This document shows, piece by piece, positions 36,586 to 49,306 of a stretch of DNA of 60,000 nt; the first letter of the stretch is position 1; each line of letters starts with the position of its first letter. The notes beneath the pieces were generated by a model, which searched no databases, was not told the DNA's origin, and saw nothing but the letters and a program-made list of their open reading frames with translations. The DNA lies in assembly GCA_914767715.1 (NCBI GenBank), contig OU612070.1:13411501-13471500 (forward strand). Reading direction: 5' to 3'. This DNA comes from Membranipora membranacea. Lineage: Eukaryota > Bryozoa > Gymnolaemata > Cheilostomatida > Membraniporidae. Position numbers and translations under genes: made by a program.

Positions 36586-38591
36586 ATGCTTTTTTTTCGG
36601 CCAGATCAAAAAATAGATTTGCTTCTAACTAACCTCATAAGGAGGAGCAACTCCTGCTCATCCCGAATCTGCAGACCGTTTGGCTCTGCGGCTTTTTGTT
36701 CTCCGTCAGCGTCCGCTTTAATTAGGGCCACTTTTGCTATAAAAATATGCCAAACGGCAGCATCGAAAAATTAAATCTCTGTTGGATTCTTATCAAACTC
36801 CGACCAGTTCAAGCTCTTATTACCCTCATTCAACACGCCGAATATTGGAATCCTCGGATTAACAGGGGGGTTACAACGCTGACTTGAAAATCCAAAAATT
36901 ATACCAAGGGAGGGTATCATGCTTTTTTTTCGGCCAGATCAAAAAATAGATTTGCTTCTAACTAACCTCATAAGGAGGACCAACTCCTGCTCATCCCGAA
37001 TCTGCAGACCGTTTGGCTCTGCGGCTTTTCGTTCTCCGTCAGCGTCCGTTTTAAATAGGGCCACTTTTGCTATAAAAAAACATGCCAAACGGCAGCATCG
37101 TAAAATTAAAACTCTGTTTGATTCTTATCAAACTCCGACCAGTTCAAGCTCTTATTGCCCTCATTCAACACGCCGAATATTGGAATCCTCGGATTAACAG
37201 GGGGGTCACAACGCTGACTTGAAAATCCAAAAATTATACCAAGGGAGGGTATCATGCTTTTTTTCGGCCAGATCAAAAAATAGATTTGCTTCTAACTAAC
37301 CTCATAAGGAGGAGCAACTCCTGCTCATCTCGAATCTGCAGACCGTTTGGCTCTACGGCTTTTCGTTCTCCGTCAGCGTCCGTTTTAATTAGGGCCACTT
37401 TTGCTATAAAAAAACATGCCAAACGGCAGCATCGAAAAATTAAATCTCTGTTGGATTCTTATCAAACTCCGACCAGTTCAAGCTCTTATTGCCCTCATTC
37501 AACACGCCGAATATTGGAATCCTCGGATTAACAGGGGGGTCACAACGCTGACTTGAAAATCCAAAAATTATACCAAGGGAGGGTATCATGCATTTTTTTC
37601 GGCCAGATCAAAAAATAGATTTGCTTCTAACTAACCTCATAAGGAGGAGCAACTCCTGCTCATCCCGAATCTGCAGACCGTTTGGCTCTGTGGCTTTTCG
37701 TTCTCCGTCAGCGTCCGTTTTGATTAGGGCCACTTTTGCTATAAAAAAACATGCCAAACGCAGCATCGAAAAATTAAATCTCTGTTGGATTCTTATCAAA
37801 CTCCGACCAGTTCAAGCTCTTATTGCCCTCATTCAACACGCCGAACATTGGAATCCTCGGATTAACAGGGGGGTCACAACGCTGACTTGAAAATCCAAAA
37901 ATTATACCAAGGGAGGGTATCATGCTTTTTTTTCGGCCAGATCAAAAAATAGATTTGCTTCTAACTAACCTCATAAGGAGGAGCAACTCCTGCTCATCCC
38001 GAATCTGCAGACCGTTTGGCTCTGCGGCTTTTCGTTCTCCGTCTGCGTCCGCTTTAATTAGGGCCACTTTTGCTATAAAAAAACATGCCAAACGGCAGCA
38101 TCGAAAAATTAAATCTCTGTTGGATTCTTATCAAACTCCGACCAGTTCAAGCTCTTATTGCCCTCATTCAACACGCCGAATATTGGAATCCTCGGATTAA
38201 CAGGGGGGTCACAACGCTGACTTGAAAATCCAAAAATTATATCAAGGGAGGGTATCATGCTTTTTTTTCGGCCAGATCAAAAAATAGATTTGCTTCTAAC
38301 TAACCTCATAAGGAGGAGCAACTCCTGCTCATCCCGAATCTGCAGACCGTTTGGCTCTGCGGCTTTTCGTTCTCCGTCAGCGTCCGTTTTAATTAGGGCC
38401 ACTTTTGCTATAAAAAAACATGCCAAACGGCAGCATCGAAAAATTAAATCTCTGTTGGATTCTTATCAAACTCCGACCAGTTCAAGCTCTTATTGCCCTC
38501 ATTCAACACGCCGAATATTGGAATCCTCGGATTAACAGGGGGGTCACAACGCTGACTTGAAAATCCAAAAATTATACCAAGGGAGGGTATC
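36586..38591 (+). repeat. Leading hexamer T1-T6, second occurrence
   Basis: Units at 36586 T1 (333 bp; 'ctataaaaatatgcc'), 36919 T2 ('aaatagggcc', 'gtttgatt'), 37254 T3, 37588 T4, 37922 T5 and 38257 T6. T1 restarts at 38592. The pair hexamer plus full copy repeats the arrangement at 13159/15166, so both belong to one larger duplicated segment. Confidence 0.88.
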
Positions 38592-41500
38592 ATGCTTTTT
38601 TTTCGGCCAGATCAAAAAATAGATTTGCTTCTAACTAACCTCATAAGGAGGAGCAACTCCTGCTCATCCCGAATCTGCAGACCGTTTGGCTCTGCGGCTT
38701 TTTGTTCTCCGTCAGCGTCCGCTTTAATTAGGGCCACTTTTGCTATAAAAAAACATGCCAAACGGCAGCATCGAAAAATTAAATCTCTGTTGGATTCTTA
38801 TCAAACTCCGACCAGTTCAAGCTCTTATTACCCTCATTCAACACGCCGAATATTGGAATCCTCGGATTAACAGGGGGGTTACAACGCTGACTTGAAAATC
38901 CAAAAATTATACCAAGGGAGGGTATCATGCTTTTTTTTCGGCCAGATCAAAAAATAGATTTGCTTCTAACTAACCTCATAAGGAGGACCAACTCCTGCTC
39001 ATCCCGAATCTGCAGACCGTTTGGCTCTGCGGCTTTTCGTTCTCCGTCAGCGTCCGTTTTAATTAGGGCCACTTTTGCTATAAAAAACATGCCAAACGGC
39101 AGCATCGTAAAATTAAAACTCTGTTGGATTCTTATCAAACTCCGACCAGTTCAAGCTCTTATTGCCCTCATTCAACACGCCGAATATTGGAATCCTCGGA
39201 TTAACAGGGGGGTCACAACGCTGACTTGAAAATCCAAAAATTATACCAAGGGAGGGTATCATGCTTTTTTTCGGCCAGATCAAAAAATAGATTTGCTTCT
39301 AACTAACCTCATAAGGAGGAGCAACTCCTGCTCATCTCGAATCTGCAGACCGTTTGGCTCTACGGCTTTTCGTTCTCCGTCAGCGTCCGTTTTAATTAGG
39401 GCCACTTTTGCTATAAAAAAACATGCCAAACGGCAGCATCGAAAAATTAAATCTCTGTTGGATTCTTATCAAACTCCGACCAGTTCAAGCTCTTATTGCC
39501 CTCATTCAACACGCCGAATATTGGAATCCTCGGATTAACAGGGGGGTCACAACGCTGACTTGAAAATCCAAAAATTATACCAAGGGAGGGTATCATGCAT
39601 TTTTTTCGGCCAGATCAAAAAATAGATTTGCTTCTAACTAACCTCATAAGGAGGAGCAACTCCTGCTCATCCCGAATCTGCAGACCGTTTGGCTCTGTGG
39701 CTTTTCGTTCTCCGTCAGCGTCCGTTTTGATTAGGGCCACTTTTGCTATAAAAAAACATGCCAAACGCAGCATCGAAAAATTAAATCTCTGTTGGATTCT
39801 TATCAAACTCCGACCAGTTCAAGCTCTTATTGCCCTCATTCAACACGCCGAACATTGGAATCCTCGGATTAACAGGGGGGTCACAACGCTGACTTGAAAA
39901 TCCAAAAATTATACCAAGGGAGGGTATCATGCTTTTTTTTCGGCCAGATCAAAAAATAGATTTGCTTCTAACTAACCTCATAAGGAGGAGCAACTCCTGC
40001 TCATCCCGAATCTGCAGACCGTTTGGCTCTGCGGCTTTTCGTTCTCCGTCTGCGTCCGCTTTAATTAGGGCCACTTTTGCTATAAAAAAACATGCCAAAC
40101 GGCAGCATCGAAAAATTAAATCTCTGTTGGATTCTTTTCAAACTCCGACCAGTTCAAGCTCTTATTGCCCTCATTCAACACGCCGAATATTGGAATCCTC
40201 GGATTAACAGGGGGGTCACAACGCTGACTTGAAAATCCAAAAATTATATCAAGGGAGGGTATCATGCTTTTTTTTCGGCCAGATCAAAAAATAGATTGGC
40301 TTCTAACTAACCTCATAAGGAGGAGCAACTCCTGCTCATCCCGAATCTGCAGACCGTTTGGCTCTGCGGCTTTTCGTTCTCTGTCAGCGTCCGTTTTAAT
40401 TAGGGCCACTTTTGCTATAAAAAAACATGCCAAACGGCAGCATCGAAAAATTAAATCTCTGTTGGATTCTTATCAAACTCCGACCAGTTCAAGCTCTTAT
40501 TGCCCTCATTCAACACGCCGAATATTGGAATCCTCGGATTAACAGGGGGGTCACAACGCTGACTTGAAAATCCAAAAATTATACCAAGGGAGGGTATCAT
40601 GCTTTTTTTTCGGCCAGATCAAAAAATAGATTTGCTTCTAACTAACCTCATAAGGGGGAGCAACTCCTGCTCATCTCGAATCTGCAGACCGTTTGGCTCT
40701 GCGGCTTTTCGTTCTCCGTCAGCGGCCGTTTTAATTAGGGCCACTTTTGCTATAAAAAAACATGCCAAACGGCAGCATCGAAAAATTAAATCTCTGTTGG
40801 ATTCTTATCAAACTCCGACCAGTTCAAGCTCTTATTGCCCTCATTCAACACGCCGAATATTGGAATCCTCGGATTAACAGGGGGGTCACAACGCTGACTT
40901 GAAAATCCAAAAATTATATCAAGGGAGGGTATCATGCTTTTTTTTCGGCCAGATCAAAAAATAGATTTGCTTCTAACTAACCTCATAAGGAGGAGCAACT
41001 CCTGCTCATCCCGAATCTGCAGACCGTTTGGCTCTGCGGCTTTTCGTTCTCCGTCAGCGTCCGTTTTAATCAGGGCCACTTTTGCTATGAAAAAACATAC
41101 AAACGGCAGCATCGAAAAATTAATTCTCTGTTGGATCCTTATCAAACTCCGACCAGTTCAAGCTCTTATTGCCCTCATTCAACACGACGAATATTGGAAT
41201 CCTCGGATTAACAGGGGGGTCACAACGCTGACTTGAAAATCCAAAAATTATACCAAGGGAGGGTATCATGCTTTTTTTTCGGCCAGATCAAAAAATAGAT
41301 TTGCTTCTAACTAACCTCATAAGGAGGAGCAACTCCTGCTCATCCCGAATCTGCAGACCGTTTGGCTCTGCGGCTTTTCGTTCTCCGTCAGCGTCCGTTT
41401 TAATTAGGGCCACTTTTGCTATAAAAAAACATGCCAAACGGCAGCATCGAAAAATTAAATCTCTGTTGGATTCTTATCAAACTCCGACCAGTTCATGCTC

Positions 41501-44500
41501 TTATTGCCCTCATTCAACACGCCGAATATTGGAATCCTCGGATTAACAGGGGGGTCACAACGCTGACTTGAAAATCCAAAAATTATATCAAGGGAGGGTA
41601 TCATGCTTTTTTTTCGGCCAGATCAAAAAATAGATTTGCTTCTAACTAACCTCATAAGGAGGAGCAACTCCTGCTCATCTCGAATCTGCAGACCGTTTGG
41701 CTCTGCGGCTTTTCGTTCTCCGTCAGCGTCCGTTTTAATTAGGGCCACTTTTGCTATAAAAAAACATGCCAAACGGCAGCATCGAAAAATTAAATCTCTG
41801 TTGGATTTTTATCAAACTCCGACCAGTTCAAGCTCTTATTGCCCTCATTCAACACGCCGAATATTGGAATCCTCGGATTAACAGGGGGGTCACAACGCTG
41901 ACTTGAAAATCCAAAAATTATACCAAGGGAGGGTATCATGCTTTTTTTTCGGCCAGATCAAAAAATAGATTTGCTTCTAACTAACCTCATAAGGAGGAGC
42001 AACTCCTGCTCATCTCGAATCTGCAGACCGTTTGGCTCTGCGGCTTTTCGTTCTCTGTCAGCGTCCGTTTTAATTAGGGCCACTTTTGCTATAAAAAAAC
42101 ATGCCAAACGGCAGCATCGAAAAATTAAATCTCTGTTGGATTCTTATCAAACTCCGACCAGTTCAAGCTCTTATTGCCCTCATTCAACACGCCGAACATT
42201 TGAATCCTCGGATTAACAGGGGGGTCACAACGCTGACTTGAAAATCCAAAAATTATACCAAGGGAGGGTATCATGCTTTTTTTTCGGCCAGATCAAAAAA
42301 TAGATTTGCTTCTAACTAACCTCATAAGGAGGAGCAACTCCTGCTCATCTCGAATCTGCAGACCGTTTGGCTCTGCGGCTTTTCGTTCTCCGTCAGCGTC
42401 CGTTTTAATTAGGGCCACTTTTGCTATAAAAAAACATGCCAAACGGCAGCATCGAAAAATTAAATCTCTGTTGGATTCTTATCAAACTCCGACCAGTTCA
42501 AGCTCTTATTGCCCTCATTCAACACGCCGAATATTGGAATCCTCGGATTAACAGGGGGGTCACAACGCTGACTTGAAGATCCAAAAATTATACCAAGGGA
42601 GGGTATCAGGCTTTTTTTTCGGCCAGATCAAAAAATAGATTTGCTTCTAACTAACCTCATAAGGAGGAGCAACTCCTGCTCATCTCGAATCTGCAGACCG
42701 TTTGGCTCTGCGGCTTTTCGTTCTCCGTCAGCGGCCGTTTTAATTAGGGCCACTTTTGCTATAAAAAAACATGCCAAACGGCAGCATCGAAAAATTAAAT
42801 CTCTGTTGGATTCTTATCAAACTCCGACCAGTTCAAGCTCTTATTGCCCTCATTCAACACGCCGAATATTGGAATCCTCGGATTAACAGGGGGGTCACAA
42901 CGCTGACTTGAAAATCCAAAAATTATATCAAGGGAGGGTATCGTGCTTTTTTTTCGGCAAGATCAAAAAATAGATTTGCTTCTAACTAACCTCGTAAGGA
43001 GGAGCAACTCCTGCTCATCCCGAATCTGCAGACCGTTTGGCTCTGCGGCTTTTCGTTCTCCGTCAGCGTTCGTTTTAATTAGGGCCACTTTTGCTATAAA
43101 AAAACATGCCAAACGGCAGCATCGAAAAATTAAATCTCTGTTGGATTCTTATCAAACTCCGCCCAGTTCAAGCTCTTATTGCCCTCATTCAACACGCCGA
43201 ATATTGGAATCCTCGGATTAACAGGGGGGTCACAACGCTGACTTGAAAATCCAAAAATTATATCAAGGGAGGGTATCATGCTTTTTTTTCGGCCAGATCA
43301 AAAAATAGATTTGCTTCTAACTAACCTCATAAGGAGGAGCAACTCCTGCTCATCTCGAATCTGCAGACCGTTTTGCTCTGCGGCTTTTCGTTCTCTGTCA
43401 GCGTCCGTTTTAATTAGGGCCACTTTTGCTATAAAAAAACATGCCAAACGGCAGCATCGAAAGATTATATCTCTGTTGGATTCTTATCAAACTCCGACCA
43501 GTTCAAGCTCTTATTGCCCTCATTCAACACGCCGAACATTTGAATCCTCGGATTAACAGGGGGGTCACAACGCTGACTTGAAAATCCAAAAATTATACCA
43601 AGGGAGGGTATCATGCTTTTTTTTCGGCCAGATCAAAAAATAGATTTGCTTCTAACTAACCTCATAAGGAGGAGCAACTCCTGCTCATCTCGAATCTGCA
43701 GACCGTTTGGCTCTGCGGCTTTTCGTTCTCTGTCAGCGTCCGTTTTAATTAGGGCCACTTTTGCTATAAAAAAACATGCCAAACGGCAGCATCGAAAAAT
43801 TAAATCTCTGTTGGATTCTTATCAAACTCCGACCAGTTCAAGCTCTTATTGCCCTCATTCAACACGCCGAATATTGGAATCCTCGGATTAACAGGGGGGT
43901 CACAACGCTGACTTGAAAGTCCAAAAATTATACCAAGGGAGGGTATCATGCTTTTTTTTCGGCCAGATCAAAAAATAGATTTGCTTCTAACTAACCTCAT
44001 AAGGAGGAGCAACTCCTGTTCATCCCGAATCTGCAGACCGTTTGGCTCTGCGGCTTTTCGTTCTCCGTCAGCGTCCGTTTTAATTAGGGCCACTTTTGCT
44101 ATAAAAAAACATGCCAAACGGCAGAATCGAAAAATTAAATCTCTGTTGGATTCTTATCAAACTCCGACCAGTTCAAGCTCTTATTGCCCTCATTCAACAC
44201 GCCGAATATTGGAATCCTCGGATTAACAGGGGGGTCACAACGCTGACTTGAAAATCCAAAAATTATACCAAGGGAGGGTATCATGCTTTTTTTCCGGCCA
44301 GATCAAAAAATAGATTTGCTTCTAACTAACCTCATAAGGAGGAGCAACTCCTGCTCATCCCGAATCTGCAGACCGTTTGGCTCTGCGGCTTTTCGTTCTC
44401 CGTCAGCGTCCGTTTTAATTAGGGCCACTTTTGCTATAAAAAAACATGCCAAACGGCAGCATCGAAAAATTAAATCTCTGTTGGATTCTTATCAAACTCC

Positions 44501-44617
44501 GACCAGTTCAAGCTCTTATTGCCCTCATTCAACACGCCGAATATTGGAATCCTCGGATTAACAGGGAGGTCACAACGCTGACTTGAAAATCCAAAAATTA
44601 TACCAAGGGAGGGTATC
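38592..44617 (+). repeat. 18-type HOR, copy III (complete)
   Basis: Units at 38592 T1, 38927 T2 (A6), 39261 T3, 39595 T4, 39929 T5, 40264 T6 ('gattggc', 119C>T), 40599 T7, 40934 T8, 41268 T9, 41603 T10, 41938 T11, 42273 T12 (306A>G but without 116C>G), 42608 T13, 42943 T14, 43278 T15, 43613 T16, 43948 T17 and 44283 T18. This is the only copy with all 18 positions in order and is the best template for the HOR (about 6.03 kb). The missing 116C>G in T12 suggests a short conversion or back-change. Confidence 0.9.
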
Positions 44618-46626
44618 ATGCTTTTTTTTCGGCCAGATCAAAAAATAGATTTGCTTCTAACTAACCTCATAAGGAGGACCAACTCCTGCTCATCCCGAAT
44701 CTGCAGACCGTTTGGCTCTGCGGCTTTTCGTTCTCCGTCAGCGTCCGTTTTAATTAGGGCCACTTTTGCTATAAAACAACATGCCAAACGGCAGCGTCGT
44801 AAAATTAAAACTCTGTTGGATTCTTATCAAACTCCGACCAGTTCAAGCTCTTATTGCCCTAATTCAACACGCCGAATATTGGAATCCTCGGATTAACAGG
44901 GGGGTCACAACGCTGACTTGAAAATCCAAAAATTATACCATGGGAGGGTATCATGCTTTTTTTCGGCCAGATCAAAAAATAGATTTGTTTCTAACTAACC
45001 TCATAAGGAGGAGCAACTCCTGCTCATCTCGAATCTGCAGACCGTTTGGCTCTACGGCTTTTCGTTCTCCGTCAGCGTCCGTTTTAATTAGGGCCACTTT
45101 TGCTATAAAAAAACATGCCAAACGGCAGCATCGAAAAATTAAATCTCTGTTGGACTCTTATCAAACTCCGACCAGTTCAAGCTCTTATTGCCCTCATTCA
45201 ACACGCCGAATATTGGAATCCTCGGATTAACAGGGGGGTCACAACGCTGACTTGAAAATCCAAAAATTATACCAAGGGAGGGTATCATGCATTTTTTTCG
45301 GCCAGATCAAAAAATAGATTCGCTTCTAACTAACCTCATAAGGAGGAGCAACTCCTGCTCATCCCGAATCTGCAGACCGTTTGGCTGTGCGGCTTTTCGT
45401 TCTCCGTCAGCGTCCGTTTTAATTAGGGCCACTTTTGCTATAAACAAACATGCCAAACGGCAGCATCGAAAAATTAAATCTCTGTTGGATTCTTATCAAA
45501 CTCCGACCAGTTCAAGCTCTTATTGCCCTCATTCAACACGCCGAATATTGGAATCCTCGGATTAACAGGGGGGTCACAACGCTGACTTGAAAATCCACAA
45601 ATTATACCAAGGGAGGGTATCATGCTTCTTTTTCGGCCAGATCAAAAAATATATTTGCTTCTAACTAACCTCATAAGGAGGAGCAACTCCTGCTCATCCC
45701 GAATCTGCAGACCGTTTGGCTCTGCGGCTTTTCGTTCTCCGTCAGCGTCCGTTTTAATTAGGGCCACTTTTGCTATACAAAAACATGCCAAACGGCAGCA
45801 TCGAAAAATTAAATCTCTGTTGGATTCTTATCGAACTCCGACCAGTTCAAGCTCTTATTGCCCTCATTCAACACGCCGAATATTGGAATCCTCGGATTAA
45901 CAGGGAGGTCACAACGCTGACTTGAAAATCCAAAAATTATACCAAGGGAGGGTATCATGCTTTTTTTTCGGCCAGATCAAAAAATAGATTTGCTTCTAAC
46001 TAACCTCATAAGGAGGAGCAACTCCTGCTCATCCCGAATCTGCAGACCGTTTGGCTCTGCGGCTTTTCGTTCTCCGTCAGCGTCCGTTTCAATTAGGGCC
46101 ACTTTTGCTATAAAAAAACATGCCAAACGGCAGCATCGTAAAATTAAATCTCTGTTGGATTCTTATCAAACTCCGACCAGTTCAAGCTCTTATTGCCGTC
46201 ATTCAACACGCCGAATATTGGAATCCTCGGATTAACAGGGGGGTCACAACGCTGACTTGAAAATCCAAAAATTATACCAAGGGAGGGTATCATGCTTTTT
46301 TTTCGGCCAGATCAAAAAATAGATTTGCTTCTAACTAACCTCATAAGGAGGAGCAACTCCTGCTCATCTGGAATCTGCAGACCGTTTGGCTCTGCGGCTT
46401 TTCGTTCTCCGTCAGCGTCCGTTTTAATTAGGGCCACTTTTGCTATAAAAAAACATGCCAAACGGCAGCATCGAAAAATTAAATCTCTGTTGGATTCTTA
46501 TCAAACTCCGACCAGTTCAAGCTCTTATTGCCCTCATTCAGCACGCCGAATATTTGAATCCTCGGATTAACAGGGGGGTTACAACGCTGACTCGAAAATC
46601 CAAAAATTATACCAAGGGAGGGTATC
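44618..46626 (+). repeat. Transition block: T2, T3 and bridging units
   Basis: Units at 44618 T2 ('aaacaacatg', 'cagcgtcg'), 44953 T3 (preceded by 'ccatggga'), 45287 (5T>A, 101C>G, 'ataaacaaac'), 45622 ('atgcttcttt', 'aaatatattt', 'tatacaaaaac', 'tatcgaac', 285G>A), 45957 (134T>C, 242C>G) and 46292 (79C>G, 264G>T, 289C>T, 'gactcgaaa'). Private substitutions are denser here than in the HOR copies, so homogenisation seems weaker. No 18-type unit is found to the right. Confidence 0.85.
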
Positions 46627-49306
46627 ATGCTTTTTTTTCGGCCAGATCAAAAAATAGATTTGCTTCTAACTAACCTCATAAGGAGGAGCAACTCCTGCTC
46701 ATCTCGAATCTGCAGACCGTTTGGCTCTGCGGCTTTTCGTTCTCCGTCAGCGTCCGTTTTAATTAGGGCCACTTTTGCTATAAAAAAACATGCCAAACGG
46801 CAGCATCGAAAAATTAAATCTCTGTTGGATTCTTATCAAACTCCGACCAGTTCAAGCTCTTATTGCCCTCATTCAACACGCCGAATATTGGAATCCTCGG
46901 ATTAACAGGGGGGTCACAACGCTGACTTGAAAATCCAAAAATTATACCAAGGGAGGGTATCATGCTTTTTTTTCGGCCAGATCAAAAAATAGATTTGCTT
47001 CTAACTAACCTCATAAGGAGGAGCAACTCCTGCTCATCTCGAATCTGCAGACCGTTTGGCTCTGCGGCTTTTCGTTCTCCGTCAGCGTCCGTTTTAATTA
47101 GGGCCACTTTTGCTATAAAAAAACATGCCAAACGGCAGCATCGAAAAATTAAATCTCTGTTGGATTCTTATCAAACTCCGACCAGTTCAAGCTCTTATTG
47201 CCCTCATTCAACACGCCGAATATTGGAATCCTCGGATTAACAGGGGGGTCACAACGCTGACTTGAAAATCCAAAAATTATACCAAGGGAGGGTATCATGC
47301 TTTTTTTTCGGCCAGATCAAAAAATAGATTTGCTTCTAACTAACCTCATAAGGAGGAGCAACTCCTGCTCATCCCGAATCTGCAGACTGTTTGGCTCTGC
47401 GGCTTTTCGTTCTCCGTCAGCGTCCGTTTTAATTAGGGTCACTTTTGCTATAAAAAAACATGCCAACCGGCAGCATCGAAAAATTAAATCTCTGTTGGAT
47501 TCTTATCAAACTCCGACCAATTCAAGCTCTTATTGCCCTCATTCAACACGCCGAATATTGGAATCCTCGGATTAACAGGGGGGTCACAACGCTGACTTGA
47601 AAATCCAAAAATTATACCAAGGGAGGGTATCATGCTTTTTTTTCGGCCAGATCAAAAAATAGATTTGCTTCTAACTAACCTCATAAGGAGGAGCAACTCC
47701 TGCTCATCCCGAATCTGCAGACCGTTTGGCTCTGCGGCTTTTCGTTCTCCGTCAGCGTCCGTTTTAATTAGGGCCACTTTTGCTATAAAAAAACATGCCA
47801 AACGGCAGCATCGAAAAATTAAATCTCTGTTGGATTCTTATCAAACTCCGACCAGTTCAAGCTCTTATTGCCCTCATTCAACACGCCGAATATTGGAATC
47901 CTCGGATTAACAGGGGGGTCACAACGCTGACTTGAAAATCCAAAAATTATACCGAGGGAGGGTATCATGCTTTTTTTTCGGCCAGATCAAAAAATAGATT
48001 TGCTTCTAACTAACCTCATAAGGAGGAGCAACTCCTGCTCATCTGGAATCTGCAGACCGTTTGGCTCTGCGGCTTTTCGTTCTCCGTCAGCGTCCGTTTT
48101 AATTAGGGCCACTTTTGCTATAAAAAAACATGCCAAACGGCAGCATCGAAAAATTAAATCTCTGTTGGATTCTTATCAAACTCCGACCAGTTCAAGCTCT
48201 TATTGCCCTCATTCAACACGCCGAATATTGGAATCCTCGGATTAACAGGGGGGTCACAACGCTGACTTGAAAATCCAAAAATTATACCAAGGGAGGGTAT
48301 CATGCTTTTTTTTCGGACAGATCACAAAATAGATTTGCTTCTAACTAACCTCATAAGGAGGAGCAACTCCTGCTCATCCCGAATTTGCAGACCGTTTGGC
48401 TCTGCGGCTTTTCGTTCTCCGTCAGCGTCCGTTTTAATTAGGGCCACTTTTGCTATAAAAAAACATGCCAAACGGCAGCATCGAAAAATTAAATCTCTGT
48501 TGGATTCTTATCAAACTCCGACCAGTTCAAGCTCTTATTGCCCTCATTCAACACGCCGAATATTGGAATCCTCGGATTAACAGGGGGGTCACAACGCTGA
48601 CTTGAAAATCCAAAAATTATACCAAGGGAGGGTATCATGCTTTTTTTTCGGCCAGATCAAAAAATAGATTTGCTTCTAACTAACCTCATAAGGAGGAGCA
48701 ACTCCTGCTCATCTCGAATCTGCAGACCGTTTGGCTCTGCGGCTTTTCGTTCTCCGTCAGCGTCCGTTTTAATTAGGGCCACTTTTGCTATAAAAAAACA
48801 TGCCAAACGGCAGCATCGAAACATTAAATCTCTGTTGGATTCTTATCAAACTCCGACCAGTTCAAGCTCTTATTGCCCTCATTCAACACGCCGAATATTG
48901 GAATCCTCGGATTAACAGGGGGGTCACAACGCTGACTTGAAAATCCAAAAATTATACCAAGGGAGGGTATCATGCTTTTTTTTCGGCCAGATCAAAAAAT
49001 AGATTTGCTTCTAACTAACCTCATAAGGAGGAGCAACTCCTGCTCATCTCGAATCTGCAGACCGTTTGGCTCTGCGGCTTTTCGTTCTCCGTCAGCGTCC
49101 GTTTTAATTAGGGCCACTTTTGCTATAAAAAAACATGCCAAACGGCAGCATCGAAAAATTAAATCTCTGTTGGATTCTTATCAAACTCCGACCAGTTCAA
49201 GCTCTTATTGCCCTCATTCAACACGCCGAATATTGGAATCCTCGGATTAACAGGGGGGTCACAACGCTGACTTGAAAATCCAAAAATTATACCAAGGGAG
49301 GGTATC
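46627..49306 (+). repeat. Near-consensus monomers without HOR markers
   Basis: Units at 46627, 46962, 47297, 47632, 47967, 48302, 48637 and 48972. Most differ from consensus only by 78C>T or scattered private changes (47297: 'agactgtttgg', 'gggtcactt', 'ccaaccgg'; 47967: 79C>G; 48302: 'cggacagatcac', 84C>T; 48637: 'gaaacatt'). I see no multi-unit period in this stretch. Confidence 0.85.
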
